Below, piece by piece: positions 35,464 to 48,942 of a DNA stretch of 64,000 nucleotides. The notes under the pieces were generated by a model. That model did not search any database. It was not told where the DNA came from and saw only the letters and a list, made by a program, of their open reading frames with translations. The DNA is from Ilex aquifolium (lineage: Eukaryota > Streptophyta > Magnoliopsida > Aquifoliales > Aquifoliaceae), in the NCBI GenBank assembly GCA_951799425.1, contig OX637396.1, positions 38,618,701 to 38,682,700 of the forward strand, written 5' to 3'. The translations under genes and the position numbers were made by a program. Position 1 is the first letter of the stretch. Each line of letters starts with the position of its first letter.

Positions 35464-36955
35464 TATAATTTATTATTGAAGATATATATAAAGTTGCCTT
35501 GGGACCAAACCCACGTGGAATGAATAAGAAAGTTGGATATAATTATATAAAGGTTGGTGGAGTAGAGACATTACTTTGGACCATGGCGCGGGCCCGGGGA
35601 CGATGGGGTCCAATGGGGGCAATCACTTTGCAATTTTCATGTTACATTAAGTCTTTCCTTTTCATTTTCCCCACTTAGAATAAATTTTGGGTGAACCTCA
35701 CAATGCCCTAATGGCATTTGTTTTAAATTGTTACTTCAACTTTCTATTTTTTTAATTTGTTCCTTAAACTAGATAATTTGTTTCAATCGATTCCTTCGAC
35801 TAAGATTTACTAACAATTGAAATAGGTTCTGTTAAGATTAACTGTTAATTTGTTTTATTTAACAGTTAAAATTAAAATAAATTATATATTCCAAGAACTA
35901 ATTAGGACAATTAAAAATTTTGAAGACAACTTAAAACTGAAGTCATAGTTCTTCGACGCTTGTGAGATCTACCCAATTATTCTTGGGATAAAGCTGTGCT
36001 GCATAAATTTTTTATCAAATTTTGTATCCCAAGTGATGTGTCAAAATTTCATACATTGAATATTTGGTTGAATTAGTGTACCCCACCAATCTAACCACTT
36101 GCATTGATTTGAGATATAGAATTTGAGCAATAATTTAATCAGCATAACATTACTCTTATTCTTGCCGTAAGCTACTTGGAATTTACTTTTTCTTTAGTTT
36201 CATAATCTTACAAAACCCCAAACTAACAAAAAAGGTAAAAGAGTGATGCATTGGTGGCAAGAATTTTGATATTTTATTGAATGTAGTCAATGCCGTTCAA
36301 GTAAGAAAATTTAAGAGATTTTATTGTATTTTCTCATTTAATTAAGAATCTATTTTATTTTTATTTTCTAGTTTAATTAGGATTTTATTTTATTTGATTT
36401 TCTATTTTACTTAAGATTCTACTTTCCTAGTTTTATTAGATTTTTGCTAATAAATTATTCTGGTATTCTGAGCAATCAACAGATCAATTGAACCTTTTAG
36501 GATTAGTATTCTACAGAATTAATAGGTTTAGAATATGAATCTATACGTCTATCAAAGAGTTACTAACTTGCTAAAATTTTCAAGACAGTTTCTATGAAAA
36601 CCTTCAGGTTCTGGATGAATTTTATCTATTGAAATTTCACAAGAATAAATTTGGGCAACCTACTCACATGAATGATCACATTTTTATTTTTATTTTTTTT
36701 GGTATTGAAGAATCGTCCTAATAACTACGAGTTTTTTGGAGTCCAGCGTTCGTCAATGTTCCCATTAGTTCAACTTCTATGCTATCTTTGGATCAAAAAA
36801 AAAAAAACAAACTTCTATGCTATCTCATTGAAGCACGTACAATTACTTGTGAACCCGAGAGTCAATTGCTTTCTTTTTTTGGTACATTAGAAGAGTAAAT
36901 CAACAACTAAATTGATCTCTTAGAATACTGAGTTAATAACTATATCTGTATTTAG

Positions 36956-37328
36956 CAGGCACCCCAGTTCTAGTGGCGGATCTTTAAGCTCAATGAAATT
37001 TTCTTGTTGTTGGACTCCAAGGTTGACTAACAGGTCCGCACACTGATTGCTTTCCCTCAAAGTATGCAAGATGTGAACTCTGTTGAGTTCACCTCCATCA
37101 GATGCTTGCACTTCCCTATAAGGGCTCTGTTAGGATGAACCTCATATTGGTCATGGGCAAGAAATTTGGAAACCTCAAGGCAACCAGTCTCACCCATCAC
37201 TGGACTAATCCCTTTCCTTAGAATAAGTTCCAGCCCTTTGAGGATAGCCCAAAATTCAACTTAGAGTGTTCGTAGAGTCAATTGCTGCGAAGATGAGCAT
37301 TAGATCCCCTTGACTATGTGGAAAAATT
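36956..37328 (-). pseudogene. RNase H-domain retroelement remnant (unit 3)
   Basis: The minus strand reads VHILHTLRESNQCADLLVNLG, close to the HVLREANQCADWLA-type motif at the end of plant LINE or RVT_3 RNase H domains. An upstream part in another frame (WAILKGLELILRKGI) fits the earlier region of the same domain. Frames are broken. This is the best-preserved of three copies. Confidence 0.6.
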
Positions 37329-37662
37329 TTGACCGTTTCTTTCAACTCCATCACTCATTGATTGTCTATATAATTTTAGCAAAATACATACATATTTATA
37401 ATAAATTTTGAAGGGCCCCGAACTTCAAACTCTCGCTTAGAGCCTCCAATTCTATTGGGTCGCCCAAAGGGAATGATTAAAGGAAGGACTAAGATATTCG
37501 GAGATGAAGTGCTTCACAAGAATTGGACTCCTCTCCCATACACTCCTTGACTAGTGAGAGACTCGTTCTCTACGCTGTTAAAAGTACTATTTTGAAGTTT
37601 TAAATTTTGTATTTTGACATTGTCTTTAGTTTGACAGTTCAAACACCCCTCTTACGGTGGGT

Positions 37663-37670
37663 TATATATA
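37663..37670 (+). promoter_or_regulatory. TATA box of G4
   Basis: TATATATA in gggttatatatagaaggcag, about 100 bp upstream of the first ATG. Confidence 0.55.
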
Positions 37671-37764
37671 GAAGGCAGTTCAATGGTTTGTTTTCATACA
37701 TAATCATAATCTTCTCTAAGCAATAGTTTCTTTTACCTCAGCTAAGGCCTCCTTTTAGTTTTGC

Positions 37765-39356
37765 ATGCAAGGGTATCAAATGGATAGTAAAGTACTGTTT
37801 GAAGCTGCTTGGGAAGGAAATGTTGAGGTTCTCCATAAAATGCTGAAAGAAAATCCAAGTGTTCTTATTGATGTTGCACTATCATCTCCAAGAGAATCTC
37901 TTCTACATGTTGCAACGAAATCCGGGCAGCTTGATTTTGTGCACGAGCTTATAAACCACGATCGTTAACTAGTCAAAGAATTAAGTAAAGATGGATTTCG
38001 GCCTCTGGACATAGCTTCAATGATAGGGAACGTGGAATTGGTGAAGGAACTTGTGAGAAACAATCATGGAATTTGTTGTCTGAAAGGCAAAGACCAAAGA
38101 ATAGCTCTTCACTATGCTGCAATCAAGGGAAGAATTGAAGTGATGGATGTATTGCTCTCCACTTACCCGAAATCTATTGTAGATACCATGGCTGACGGAA
38201 AAACTGCCCTTCATCTCTCTGTGGAAAACAACCAATTCGACGCCTTTAGGCTCTTGGTTAGCTGGCTCAAAAGACTAAACATGGAGGCCATCATAAATTC
38301 TGGTGATTGCGATGGAAACACTGTTTTACACCTTGCAGCCTCCAGAAGGCAAGTGGAAGTAAGTTCAAATCTATCAAACTTCCTTCACTCCCTTTTTTGT
38401 ACGATTTGCCTTTTCATGCTTGTTTTTCTATCGGTATTGCACTTGATATTGTTTGACATGAATTAAGCAAATTTTAACACGAGTACACGACACTACTTAT
38501 TGACAATTTTAGTTATAGAGACCTTTTCATTATTTCCTTAATTATTTAGCTTTCATACTTCTATGAAAGACTATATACCATGCTAATTGCAACTGTTTCT
38601 CTGATGCAGACCATAGAACTACTGCTCGATAACAATAATTCAATCAGTAAGATAGTGGAGGTGAATGCCATAAATTTGAAGGGTTTGACAGCCATGGATG
38701 TGGTGGATATAGTAATAGAAAGTCCCAAGGATCTCCACCTGAGAGAAATCCTTCAAATTGCCGGAGCACTTAGTGCTCTACATGCTAATACTGCCTCCAA
38801 AACTTGTCTTCAACATCCTGCAAAAACTGAACAAGCCAACAATGGAGTACTTCAGTCAAAATCTTCCAAGGATTGGCTCAAATACTTCAAGTTTCAAAAA
38901 GAAAGAGATTCACCAAGCGAAGCACGTAATGCACTGCTAGTAGTGGCTGCTTTGATTGCCACGGTCACCTTTCAAGCAGGCGTGAACCCTCCAAGTGGCA
39001 TCCTAGAACTGGAATCAGACACCCCATCAGGGGATCTTCGCACACCTTCAGCAGTTTTGGTCTCGAATTTCGAAACATTATCTTTCGTGTTTGCAAACAC
39101 CTTGGGGCTTACTGCTTCACTCAGTATCATAACTTATCTCACTGTTGGATTTCCATTTCTAAAGGAGCTTCTAATTTCTATGGGTTCGATAATGATTGCC
39201 TACGGATTTGCAATTGCTAGTATCACAGAAGGACACATCCCATTTATCATTCTGGGAGCTGCCTTCATTGTAACATTCTTCCACAGGTGGGTGGTTATAT
39301 GGGGAAGAAAATTGTGGAAGCTTGGAGACAAACTTCCGGTGACCAGTAACCAGTAA
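37765..39356 (+). pseudogene. G4: BDA1-like gene with a single nonsense codon
   Basis: Exons 37765-38358 and 38610-39356. The only lesion I find is GAA to TAA at 37966-37968 (codon 68, second ankyrin repeat). Everything after it, including the intron borders (gaa|gtaagt, gcag|acc) and the PGG part, is open. The C-terminal half differs from G1-G3 (NPPSGILELESDTPSGDL..., KLPVTSNQ) and matches G7. The intron is 251 bp, as in G5 and G7. It may be a very recent pseudogene or a functional allele in other individuals. Confidence 0.85.
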
Positions 39357-42300
39357 CCCATGATTGATGTTTTAAAAATATAATTTGTAATTTTATTATG
39401 TCGGTCTCTAAAATATTACATAAGCATTTGGTAGAGTGGTAGCTGTCTGAACAAGGAGCTAGGTTGGCACATGGATGGAGCTCTTTTGTATGCAACGTGG
39501 ATATGAAGCTCTTTTGTAGCCGACAAACTTCAGGAAGCATGCAACGTGGATATGAAGCTCTTTTGTATGATTGGTCTGGTGACAACACCACTGGCGTAAA
39601 ATATTTAGATAGGTATTGCATTGAGTATATGAGAGAGATATCCGGTAGAGAGAGATTTGAGAGTTATTGTGTAATCATTACATTTTTTAAACTAATTTAG
39701 TTTGTTCACCTTCTTCTCTAAAGTTTACATTTTATATTTTTTAGTTTGTTTTGTTTACACTTTGCACCACAACATGATGGTGGTGAACAAACTTTCCAAG
39801 AATTTTTTTTTTCCAGGTTTTTTATTTTTTGTTCAGACTTGTGCTGACTACTCCCTCGAACTCAGTGGTTGGCCACCGTTGCTTGAGCTAGTCTAGAACA
39901 TGTCCCCAAAGAGACAAGAGTGATTAATCCTTAAGGGATATGGAAAGAAATAGAACTTGAGACGTCACCATCAAAGGACTAGTCCTGGCCACCAAGTTTT
40001 TTTTTTTGGCCCTCTTTTTAGCTTGAATGGCTTTGGTTTGTCATATCATTTGATTTATTGTAATTTCTTGATTTTTTTTATAACTAGTTTGACGTTCAAT
40101 GATCATGTTGGAAACATGTGGGTAAGGGGTAAGACTTGTTTTGATAAGCAAAAAGCCAAGAACAACTTATTAATGGTTGATATTTTCATAGGTTTGTAAC
40201 TCATCCAACCTTAACTCTTCTATTTTTCAAATTCATTTGCCATTTTGCTATTTTCCTTTGGCTAATAGGAACAAGGTCTAAAATCTGAAAAAAAAAAACA
40301 GTGCGATTCGAATTCAGCGCCTGCGTATATGGTTTGTCCAAAGATAAAAAAGAATTGTTGTCATCAAATTTCTATTAACACCAATTTTTTTTTCCAAGCT
40401 GGCCTTAAAAATAACGAGTGATCACCTCAATTCCCCTTCATATAATTTTTTACCTCATTTCTATAAATTGACTCAGATTTCTTAAATTTTATTTTGGTCA
40501 AAGAACATTTTTTTGAACAAAATGAATATCTTGACACAAAATTTAACAAAAAAGCAATAACAGTACGCTAATTCGTACATGTCGGAAGAGTAAATGAGAA
40601 AAGTATTCTCAAGAAATAAAATTGCTCATTTAAAGGGCGTTGAACTCTTGGCTTCTCATTAATGTTGTCTTCTCAGTCATCTAATGTTCAATTTTTAATT
40701 TCATTGATCACGCAAAGTCGATCAAACTCTCTTTTAAATAAGGAGCATTCGAATCATTATTTTTTTTTGCCTTTTTTTTTGCCTTTTTTCACCCTGAATC
40801 ATTGTTCGTTGTCCCATTCATAAGTCAAATTGAGAATTCTTTAGTTGAAGGATATTAAAATAAACAAAAAGCAGAGAATTGGGTAGCAAAATCAGTAGTA
40901 TGAAGTTTCTTCTATTGTTGGCTTTGAATCAACGATTAAAGTAAGCCTGCAAATATGAAAACCCATTAGTATAAAGCTATTGCATAAATGGATGAGAGAC
41001 AGAGAGTTGTACAGGCTATTGCATAATGCAAAAATAATGCTACAGAAATGCAGAGAAACACACAGATCTAGCGATATATTTAGATATACTCAGACCCTTT
41101 CTTCCCTATTTTAAGTGGCTGATGAGTTTCATGATTAAAACAAAATAAATTTCAACCCATCTAAGAAACTGCAAGCATACAGAAGATCAAATGAGTTATT
41201 GATAAATTGAATGCTGATATATTGAAAGATGATAAATACTGATACCGAGAATCTGAAAGGCCAGTTTTGCATAAGATAAATAATAAAAAAGACCATAAAT
41301 TATAAATCAAGGATACAATAATATAGATAAAAGTTTTTCAAGATTGTGACATTGAAGAGAAGTATAGAGTATAGCCCACGAAGTCTATGAAATATCAATA
41401 ATGCATTCATTGTTTGTCTTTTAGACTTTTAAATTGTAAATATTGAATTAACTATAATTTAATATTCACCTGGATAATTTGTAAGGTTATTAGTAAACTA
41501 TTATGATACTTATGGATGACGGATGAAATTGACATAAGATTATTCATTGAGAGTAAAATAGGAAATCAAATATTGTTCTTTGTAAGATTATTTTAGAAAT
41601 AGTATAGATATAGTATAGATATAAATATAGATATAGATACAAATATAGATAGTATAATTGTGTTCCTGTATCTTTTAGTTTCTTTAACCGAGTGAATTAT
41701 TAGCTATGCCTTTTCATTGCTCTAGCCAACAGTTTAGTGGAGATAGTGGAGGATGGAAATTATTATGTTATAAATAGCTTTATAGATTATTAAGGATGTG
41801 TAGAATTGTCTTTATACATTTTCTCAAGGGTAATAAGGGAAATAAAAAGTTTTTCATACTTCTTGACATTTTAAAGTAGTATAGATTATTAGAGTTCTTG
41901 CCAAACCCTACCTTTTCAAGTGAATGAACTGTATACTGTATGTCCTGATAATTAATTTTCTTCAATTCAATTATTTATTGGGCAATATTATATAGACATA
42001 ATTTATTGACTTAATATGTTGATCTAATCACTTATAATCATTGGATTAATAGTGGTATTAGTATTTGTTTGAATTTATCAATGTGTGATCCAATTATAAT
42101 TCCTTCCGAATTTTATGTAAATAGATAATGTAATTTAGTGATTCTTTGATATGATTAAAATTCATTTGTAGATTAAGTAATCGAATAGAATTGAATATTA
42201 AATTTGGTTGAACCTCATAAATGCCCTAATGGCATTTGTCTTAAATTATTACTTGAACTTTCAATTATTTTTATTTTTTCCTTAAATTATGTGATTTGTT

Positions 42301-43268
42301 TTAATTCGACTAAGATTTACCGACAATTGAAATAGATTTTGTCAAGATTAACTGTTAGTTTAATGAATCGATTGAAATAAATTATACAGTTCAAAAAATA
42401 ATTAGGACAATTAAAAGTTTAAAAGAAAATTTAAAATAGAAGTCATAGTTCAGGGGCATTTAGGAGATTTACCTAATTATTTTTGCCTCAAGCTACTTGA
42501 ACTTTCTCTTTCTTTAGTTTCATAATCTTATAAAATCCCAAACAAACAAGAAAGGGTAAAAGAGGTACTAATTGGTTAAAATTTTCAAAAAATCTTCAAT
42601 TTCTGGATGAATTTTGTCTCTTGAAATTTCGCAATAATGAATTTGGGCACCCAGCTCACATGAATGATCACATTTTTTTTTTTTGGATATCCAAGATTCG
42701 TCCAAACCACGAGTTTTTTGGAGTTTGAGTTTCATCAAACTTCCCATTAGTCAATTGCTTTCAAGATGAGCATTAGATCCCCTTTGACTATGTGGAAAAT
42801 TTTCGACTGTTGCTATCTTTTGTTTTTGTTTTTTTAGTGTACCAGTCAAGAGTGTTCAGGCCAGCTTATGAGTATTTAGATTAATTCTTTCTTCGGTCTG
42901 GTCAAAAACAAATCATTCATATCAAGACTAAGATATTCACGAGAAATAATCCCCTAAAATTCAAATTCATAACGTCTTAATTTACAGTTTATTTTTTGTT
43001 ACCACTTGAGCTACCTCTTGAAATTTTGACGGTTTCTTTCAAGTCCATCACTCACTGATATTCTTATCATCAGAGTTAACTTCTAATGTTTGAACTTCGT
43101 CAATAATAAAATCAATGAAATTTTAAAAGAAGAAAATGTTTTACATATCACGTTATATAATTTATAAGTAGATTAAAAATTAAAAAATGTGGTATCGAAA
43201 ATTAGCTTTTTGACACTGTAGTCTAACATTCTGAACTTGAAGTCATGAATTCTTACTTTCAAAGGCAG
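39357..43268. other. Gene-free region after G4
   Basis: 39700-40080 and 41889-41960 are also found, joined together, after truncated copy G7 (63545-64000). The stretch 40084-41888 is absent there, so it is either an insertion here or a deletion there. A tandem duplication of about 30 bp (catgcaacgtggatatgaag...) occurs at 39487 and 39538. An atagat-type microsatellite lies at 41598-41660. 42193-43225 is a diverged copy of the array spacer, indicating an ancient unit whose gene is lost. Confidence 0.6.
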
Positions 43269-46200
43269 GGTTAGGGGTGTTAATCGAGACGAGTTACTCA
43301 GATTCGGCTCGGATAAAACTCTTCTCGAACTTGACTAGTGTTCTAAATGAGCTGAGTTTGAACAATTTTTTAGGCTCATTTAAAAAAATTAATTGGTGTA
43401 CACATGTGTTGCATGTGAACCATGCCGTTTGATCATGTGAAGATTAAAAATATTAATATTGAATTCTTGTATCTTTGTTTCCTGAATTAATCATAGCTGG
43501 AAGCGTGAATGTGAAAGTCTCCTTATAGATACTGCATACTATGATAGAAAAATTGCTAGTTAGAGATGACAAATGAACTATGTGAAACGTTGCATGGTGT
43601 CATCACAAGGAAATAAGGCCACTTGAGTTGAATTGAATGAGAAATGTTATATTGCCTCGTTAAAATGGTTTAGAAGACACCAATATTTAGGAAGGAGCAC
43701 ATTAATTAAGTACATAAAATGGTTGACACTTACATCAGGAAAATAATCTATAAAGACTGCTAATAAATTTTTAAACAAAAGGGCAATGAAGATCTAAACC
43801 TCCCAGAAGTATTTTGAAAACTTGAAAAATCTAACTTGCCAATTCCAATAGAAACTTTTGTGTCCCTCCTAATTTATCTTCGATATGCTCCTGTCAATTA
43901 ATACCTTAAGCAGTAGGACTCCAACACTATGCAAAGTAGACTACACTCACTCAATCATTCTTAAACATCGTGCCTGGTTTGGGGGGAAGAGAAGGGAAAG
44001 CATAGCAAAATTTTAAAGTTTACAAGTGAACGAGAATTGAGGAAGAAATATAGTTCTTTATCAATTTGAATGAGCAGACTATTTATTTTTACAAATAACG
44101 AAACTTGACCAACAAATATTCTTTTTTGAAGCGCCAAATTTTTTAGGGTTAATATAAGCAAATTTGATGTTATGAGGAACAACAACAAAACAAACATATG
44201 TCAGCTCTACAAATTCACATGTTCAATAAAGGAAGAAAAAAAATAAAGCAACTCTAACTCAATGAATCTATAATGTGAATATAAATCAATTCAATCCATC
44301 AGAAGTATTTAACTGTAGTGGAAATAAATTAAAGAAGAGAGAGGGGCTTACAATAATAAAAATCTTCAGAGCCTAATCCAAACATGCCTATCTTGTAGCT
44401 CAATTTGCAAATAGTACACAGCTACAACAATGCCCAACATAAATAATGCAAATTCATAACCTGACCCTATAAAAACAAATCATGCAAATTCTGATCATGG
44501 GCATACACATGGATTGGGGTTTGGCACCACTCAAGTGGTGGAACCAAAAGAAAAAATTTCACCACTCTTTACCAAGCTAGTAATGTCCACCACAATCAAT
44601 CTTAGCCAGATGCAATACGCAAGACAAGTATAAAAATTGCACCCAAAGATTGTTCTACATGTCAGCACTCATCACCATCCATAGCAACCACTCTCAAAGC
44701 CCATCATAACCACATATATTTCAATAACTCATTTTATCAAACACCTTACATGCATAGTATTATTGGCACCGAGCAACACCCAGCATAGATTCATTGTAAT
44801 TAAGTAAAAAGAAATTCTTAATTGCAAAAACATCCAAACTGGCATTAAAACTGAAATTTAATTCCTAAATTGCAAATAATAAACCTAAAATTGCAAACTA
44901 TCCACCCAAAATTGAAAAAACAAAATCAACACAAAAATAGATTCATAATTGACCTAAATTATAAAAAATACATTCTAAATTAGATGTTAAATGGGCATAT
45001 AATGCAAAATCACCCTCCTATTCAACTCACTTAGTAACCACACAAACCCAATTATCATATTCACTGCCAAAAAATTCACACCATAAACTGGATTTCCATG
45101 CTAGTGACCCACAAATACATGTTTATTGTGTGGTTGAAAGGCTAGGCCGTAGCAGTAGGTAAATCAACTCTACTTCTCAATGTGTGCCTTTTTTGTGTTC
45201 TTTGCTTCAGGTCCATGCGTAGGGGAAGCTTATAGAAGTTTTAAGTGCTTGTAAGCATCACAGATTATTCATCATTTTCCATTTCCTAAACTTAAACTCA
45301 CTTCCATTCCCCAAGTTAAAATCGATGGCATGTCGATAGTAAACAAAATTATAATAGATAAAATTGGCGGCATAGACAGTATTTAAGAGCCAATAAGAAA
45401 TAAGTAAATTTTAGCCTATATCCAAAAAACAATGCCCCCAATCACAACCGAAAAGGGAAATTTATAAACATCGTAGAAAAAGTAAATTTTCAAGAATACA
45501 AATCAAACATTTTAATCACAACCAAAACGAGAATTTGATTAGAAAAAACCAAATTTTTAAGAATAAAAACCAAATTGTAAGACAATTTGTGTGCATGATT
45601 CTTGCTATAATGATATGACATTTAACCACTTCAATACAAAAAAGGAACACGAACTAGACACAAAAAGAAAAAAAGTTTATTATTAACTCTATGAGGTTTC
45701 AATTTCAACAACTTTTCCCCATTAATTTTCAATATTTTTCAATTAACACATTCCTTCAGTTTTCATACGTCAAAAGTAATTAATTTTATCTGTTAATTTG
45801 GTCAATTGGAAATTTTGAGAGATCAATTTATTGAAATTAAAACCTACAATAGGTAATTGTAGCAATACCCATAGTTGAGGGGATAATTTGTAATTAACCC
45901 AAATAAATATCCACGTGATCGAGAGGGGTTTTCTTTGTTGGACAAAATGTCACCGAGAAGCTAGATCATCAAAAAGACACTATGAATTTGGCATTATACA
46001 AATGCTAGAGGGTATTTATCGAAAAAAATTGATTTAGTAGCCTTTTAAAAGTAGTATAAATATAGATATAGATATAGATATGGATAGATATAGATATAGA
46101 TATGGATATAGACAAACCTAAAAAGTTCGACTCAAGTTCGTAAAGTTCGACTCGTTTATATGTAAAATAGTCGAGCTATTCGGGCTTCGCTCGGGTTTGG

Positions 46201-46336
46201 CCTAGGCTCGGCTCGGGTTTGGCCGGGCTCGGATTTTAAACAAGCCGAACTTGAACAATTTTTTAGGTTCGTTTAAAAAAACAAGCTCACAAACTCGGGC
46301 TCAAGCTCGTAAAACTCGACTCGATTAACATCCTTA
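43269..46336. mobile_element. 'ctcg'-rich TIR repeat split by a 2.7-kb insertion
   Basis: 43269-43392 (GGGTGTTAATCGAG..., cggctcgg, caattttttaggctc) and 46103-46336 (...cgggctcggat, ctcgattaacatcc) together match the intact inverted-repeat element at 52841-53111. The part between (43393-46102) is AT-rich, holds no gene and ends in an atagat microsatellite (46045-46100). Confidence 0.5.
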
Positions 46337-47290
46337 GGCAGGGCGGCTCAATAGGTATAAGCAACTTAAATGTGGTGAATAGCAGCATAAGGTAGTGATT
46401 TTATTGGCTACTAAGTATTAGAAGTTGTGTTTTTCCCTCTATCTCTAATATTGATCCGGAAGATGAAATTTTCTCCATGCAACAAATGAGACTTATTCTC
46501 TACGATTTTTGAATGTTGCAGACCTCAAATTCCGTTTCTTTTTTCTTTAAAATTGTTCCCACAACATATTTATTCTAAAGTTAGAGATTCCTCTTAAAAT
46601 CGTTCAATTTGGATAAGAGATTGTATAACGGGAATCCCAGACCGATTGTTTCCAAAAATAGACAATGAAAATAAAAACATCAACTGAAAAGATAATAACA
46701 ATTATAAATACTTCAACCAAAGTAAACGCTAAAGATAAAAGAGACGGAATTTCAGGCTAAAATCTTACAAATTAAACATTCATAAGTTTATTTAACTTTT
46801 ACAACATTCAGATGTTAAACATTTGAGGCTAAAATCTTACAAACATTTGCACGTTTATTTATGTGCTTACAACATTCTATGAACTGGATTGACAAGGATC
46901 CCTTGTCCCTTTATTGATTAAGAAAGCAATTCAGTCCAGTTGTAAACAAAAAGGACTTTAGTCCTACCCAGTGGGTGAGTTCGATCTTCCCACTGCGACT
47001 TGGAGGTTTACGGTTCGAATATTCCCCCTTCCCAGTCTAGACGACCATCATGGGCTGGAAGTTGTCTTTCTGAGCTTAAAAGTTTGTATTCCCCATCTAG
47101 TCAATCACGGGAGATAAAGTGACATAAACAAGGGAATAATTAAAACGATAGTCCCGACGATGTTGTCGGTGATAATGCCACAAATGGCAATTATGTAGGC
47201 CCATATCATAGAAAACATGGCAATTAGGAGCTCCAATTGAAAAGGAACTTCAACCAAGAGAGTGAAATGCAATTTAGTGCCCCAAAAAAC
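46337..47290. other. AT-rich intergenic DNA with a SINE-like stretch
   Basis: No gene. At about 46960-47130 there is a tRNA-like segment: A-box-like tacccagtgggtgagttc and B-box-like gaggtttacggttcgaat, plus orientation. No target-site duplication was identified, so the SINE call is tentative. Confidence 0.4.
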
Positions 47291-48030
47291 GAGCTTTTGA
47301 CCTATGTCAAGTGGTTTTGAAAAAAAATTCTCAAATAAGGGTTAGTTTGAAAATAATTTCTAAACTCAAATCCTTTTTAAAAACGTCAAACGGACTGATA
47401 TTTTTAGCTTAAACACGTCAGTTGGTCTAACGTTTTTATCCTAAAAACGTTAGTCCATTTGACGTCTTTAACGTAACACAGTGGCCAGTTAAATCTTGAA
47501 AAAACGTCAATTGAACTGACGTGTTCATAAGAAACGTCAGACCAACTGACGCGTTCAAAAATGTCAAATTATTTTAACTTGTAAGCGTCAGTTGGTCTGA
47601 TGCGTTCAATAGGTTTGAACTTCTAAAAAGGATACATCACTCCACCGATTTTTAGTCCAGCAACTAAAGTCCATTTAGTCCAGCAACTAAAGTCTTTCAA
47701 CTAAAGTCCATTTGTTTGGGTAATTATCATAAGTGATCCCTAAATTTTTTCTCGGGTTTTAATGTAGTCCCTAAAATTTTAATTCTTTTAATTTAATCCA
47801 TCAATTATCAATTTTATTTCAATTAAAGCATTCCATTAATTTTCATCGTCAGATCAACTGGAGATTAGATCAATTTGATTTATTTCAGCATTGATCAAAC
47901 GATAAAAATAAATAAAAAGACTTAATTGTAACAAAATTGATAGTTGATGGACTAAAATAAGACAAGTGAAAGTTCATGGATTAAATTAAAATTAAAGATA
48001 AAATTCAGGACTAACTCTTATTTCCCTAAT
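47291..48030. mobile_element. Diverged relative of the foldback element, one arm
   Basis: It begins GAGCTTTTGACC like the element at 30865 and has the same order of motifs: ttttgaaa..., aaaacgtcaaacggactga, several gacgt/gtcag repeats, then ggataattatcat-like and taatgtagtcc-like blocks. The right end with GGTCAAAAGCTC is not found, so this is a partial or asymmetric copy. The last part resembles the repeat at 1-240. Confidence 0.6.
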
Positions 48031-48247
48031 GTAATAGTCTTTGCCGTCTTGAACTAGAATACTTGGACAAATACTAGAGTCTTTGGCCTCTTCTTATATA
48101 GGAAGACGAGCAATGCCTAGAAGACTTGGACAAAGACAACAGTCTTTGTCAATAATAAGCCCAGCCAAACACGAAAAAAGAAAGAGAGTTCAGCGCTTGT
48201 AAATTTCTTTCCCCGGTCATCAAGGGCGATAGACCGCATTGATTTTC

Positions 48248-48588
48248 GGGTAAATAACATTTTTAGTCTTTGAAACATATCCGTTTTGTCAGTTTAGTTT
48301 TTATTGTATTAATTTAGTCAATTTGGTCCATCAAGTTTCAATTCGTGTTACTTTGGTCCCTAATAAGATAATTCGTAATTTTTTTACGAAAATGACCACA
48401 TGTTATTCTTTCAGATGATGTCACATGACCAACACATAATCATTCTGTCAAAAACATAACAGTCTGTCTGTGTAGCAACCATTTAAACATGAATTGAATA
48501 TTTTAGAGACAAAATTAATAAAATTGATATTTTAGGGATTAAATTGACAAAACGAGTATACTTTAAGGACAAAAAATGTTATTAACCC
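48248..48588. mobile_element. MITE with inverted termini
   Basis: The left end GGGTAAATAACATTTTTAG and right end (reverse complement) GGGTTAATAACATTTTTTG continue as imperfect inverted arms. 341 bp, non-coding. Target duplication not resolved. Confidence 0.6.
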
Positions 48589-48725
48589 TTAATTTTATTT
48601 GTTGACCTAATCACTTTTTACCATTAAATTGATAGTGTGTCTATTATTAGTGTGTCATTTCAACATCATTAAAAATCACTATCAATTCAATTCCTATAAT
48701 GCATTATATTAACAAATAAAATTAA
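48589..48725. mobile_element. Short MITE
   Basis: Perfect 15-bp inverted termini TTAATTTTATTTGTT at 48589-48603 and 48711-48725 enclose a 107-bp AT-rich core. It abuts the preceding MITE. Confidence 0.5.
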
Positions 48726-48754
48726 TAAATTAAGTTGAAATGACATTTTCCATT

Positions 48755-48942
48755 AGAAGACTAGGACAAAGATTCTTCATTGCCCTGGAGTACTCCTCGT
48801 TCTGGTGTAGGGGCCCATCACTTTATAGACGGTTGATTGAATAGTACAATAACGTGAAGCATACGGCTCTCATTTCGACAAATTTGAGCAAGTGGTGGGC
48901 TCACTGATATTTAGTCCTCCTAGTGGACCTGTGGCCTTTGAA
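48755..48942. repeat. Segment duplicated at 53926-54150
   Basis: Long match (agaagact.ggacaaagat...cttcattgcc.tggagtactcct..., ...gagcaagtggtgggctca.tgatatttagtcctcc) with a gap, present upstream of both G5 and G6. Function unknown. Downstream at 49077 a CTATAAAAT motif, a GA-rich leader-like stretch and a possible donor at 49208 look promoter-like but lead to no recognisable gene. Confidence 0.6.

Larger units (their letters stand above)
34472..37660. other. Spacer after G3
   Basis: A more diverged version of the unit spacer. It contains a MITE insertion (34647-35463), a degraded U6-like motif (about 35510) and the RNase H remnant (36956-37328). No intact gene. Confidence 0.7.

Noticed and set aside
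4021..46100. CRISPR-like or phage-like repeats
   Set aside because: The short repeats seen are microsatellites or element ends; nothing has regular spacer structure, and the genome is clearly a plant's.
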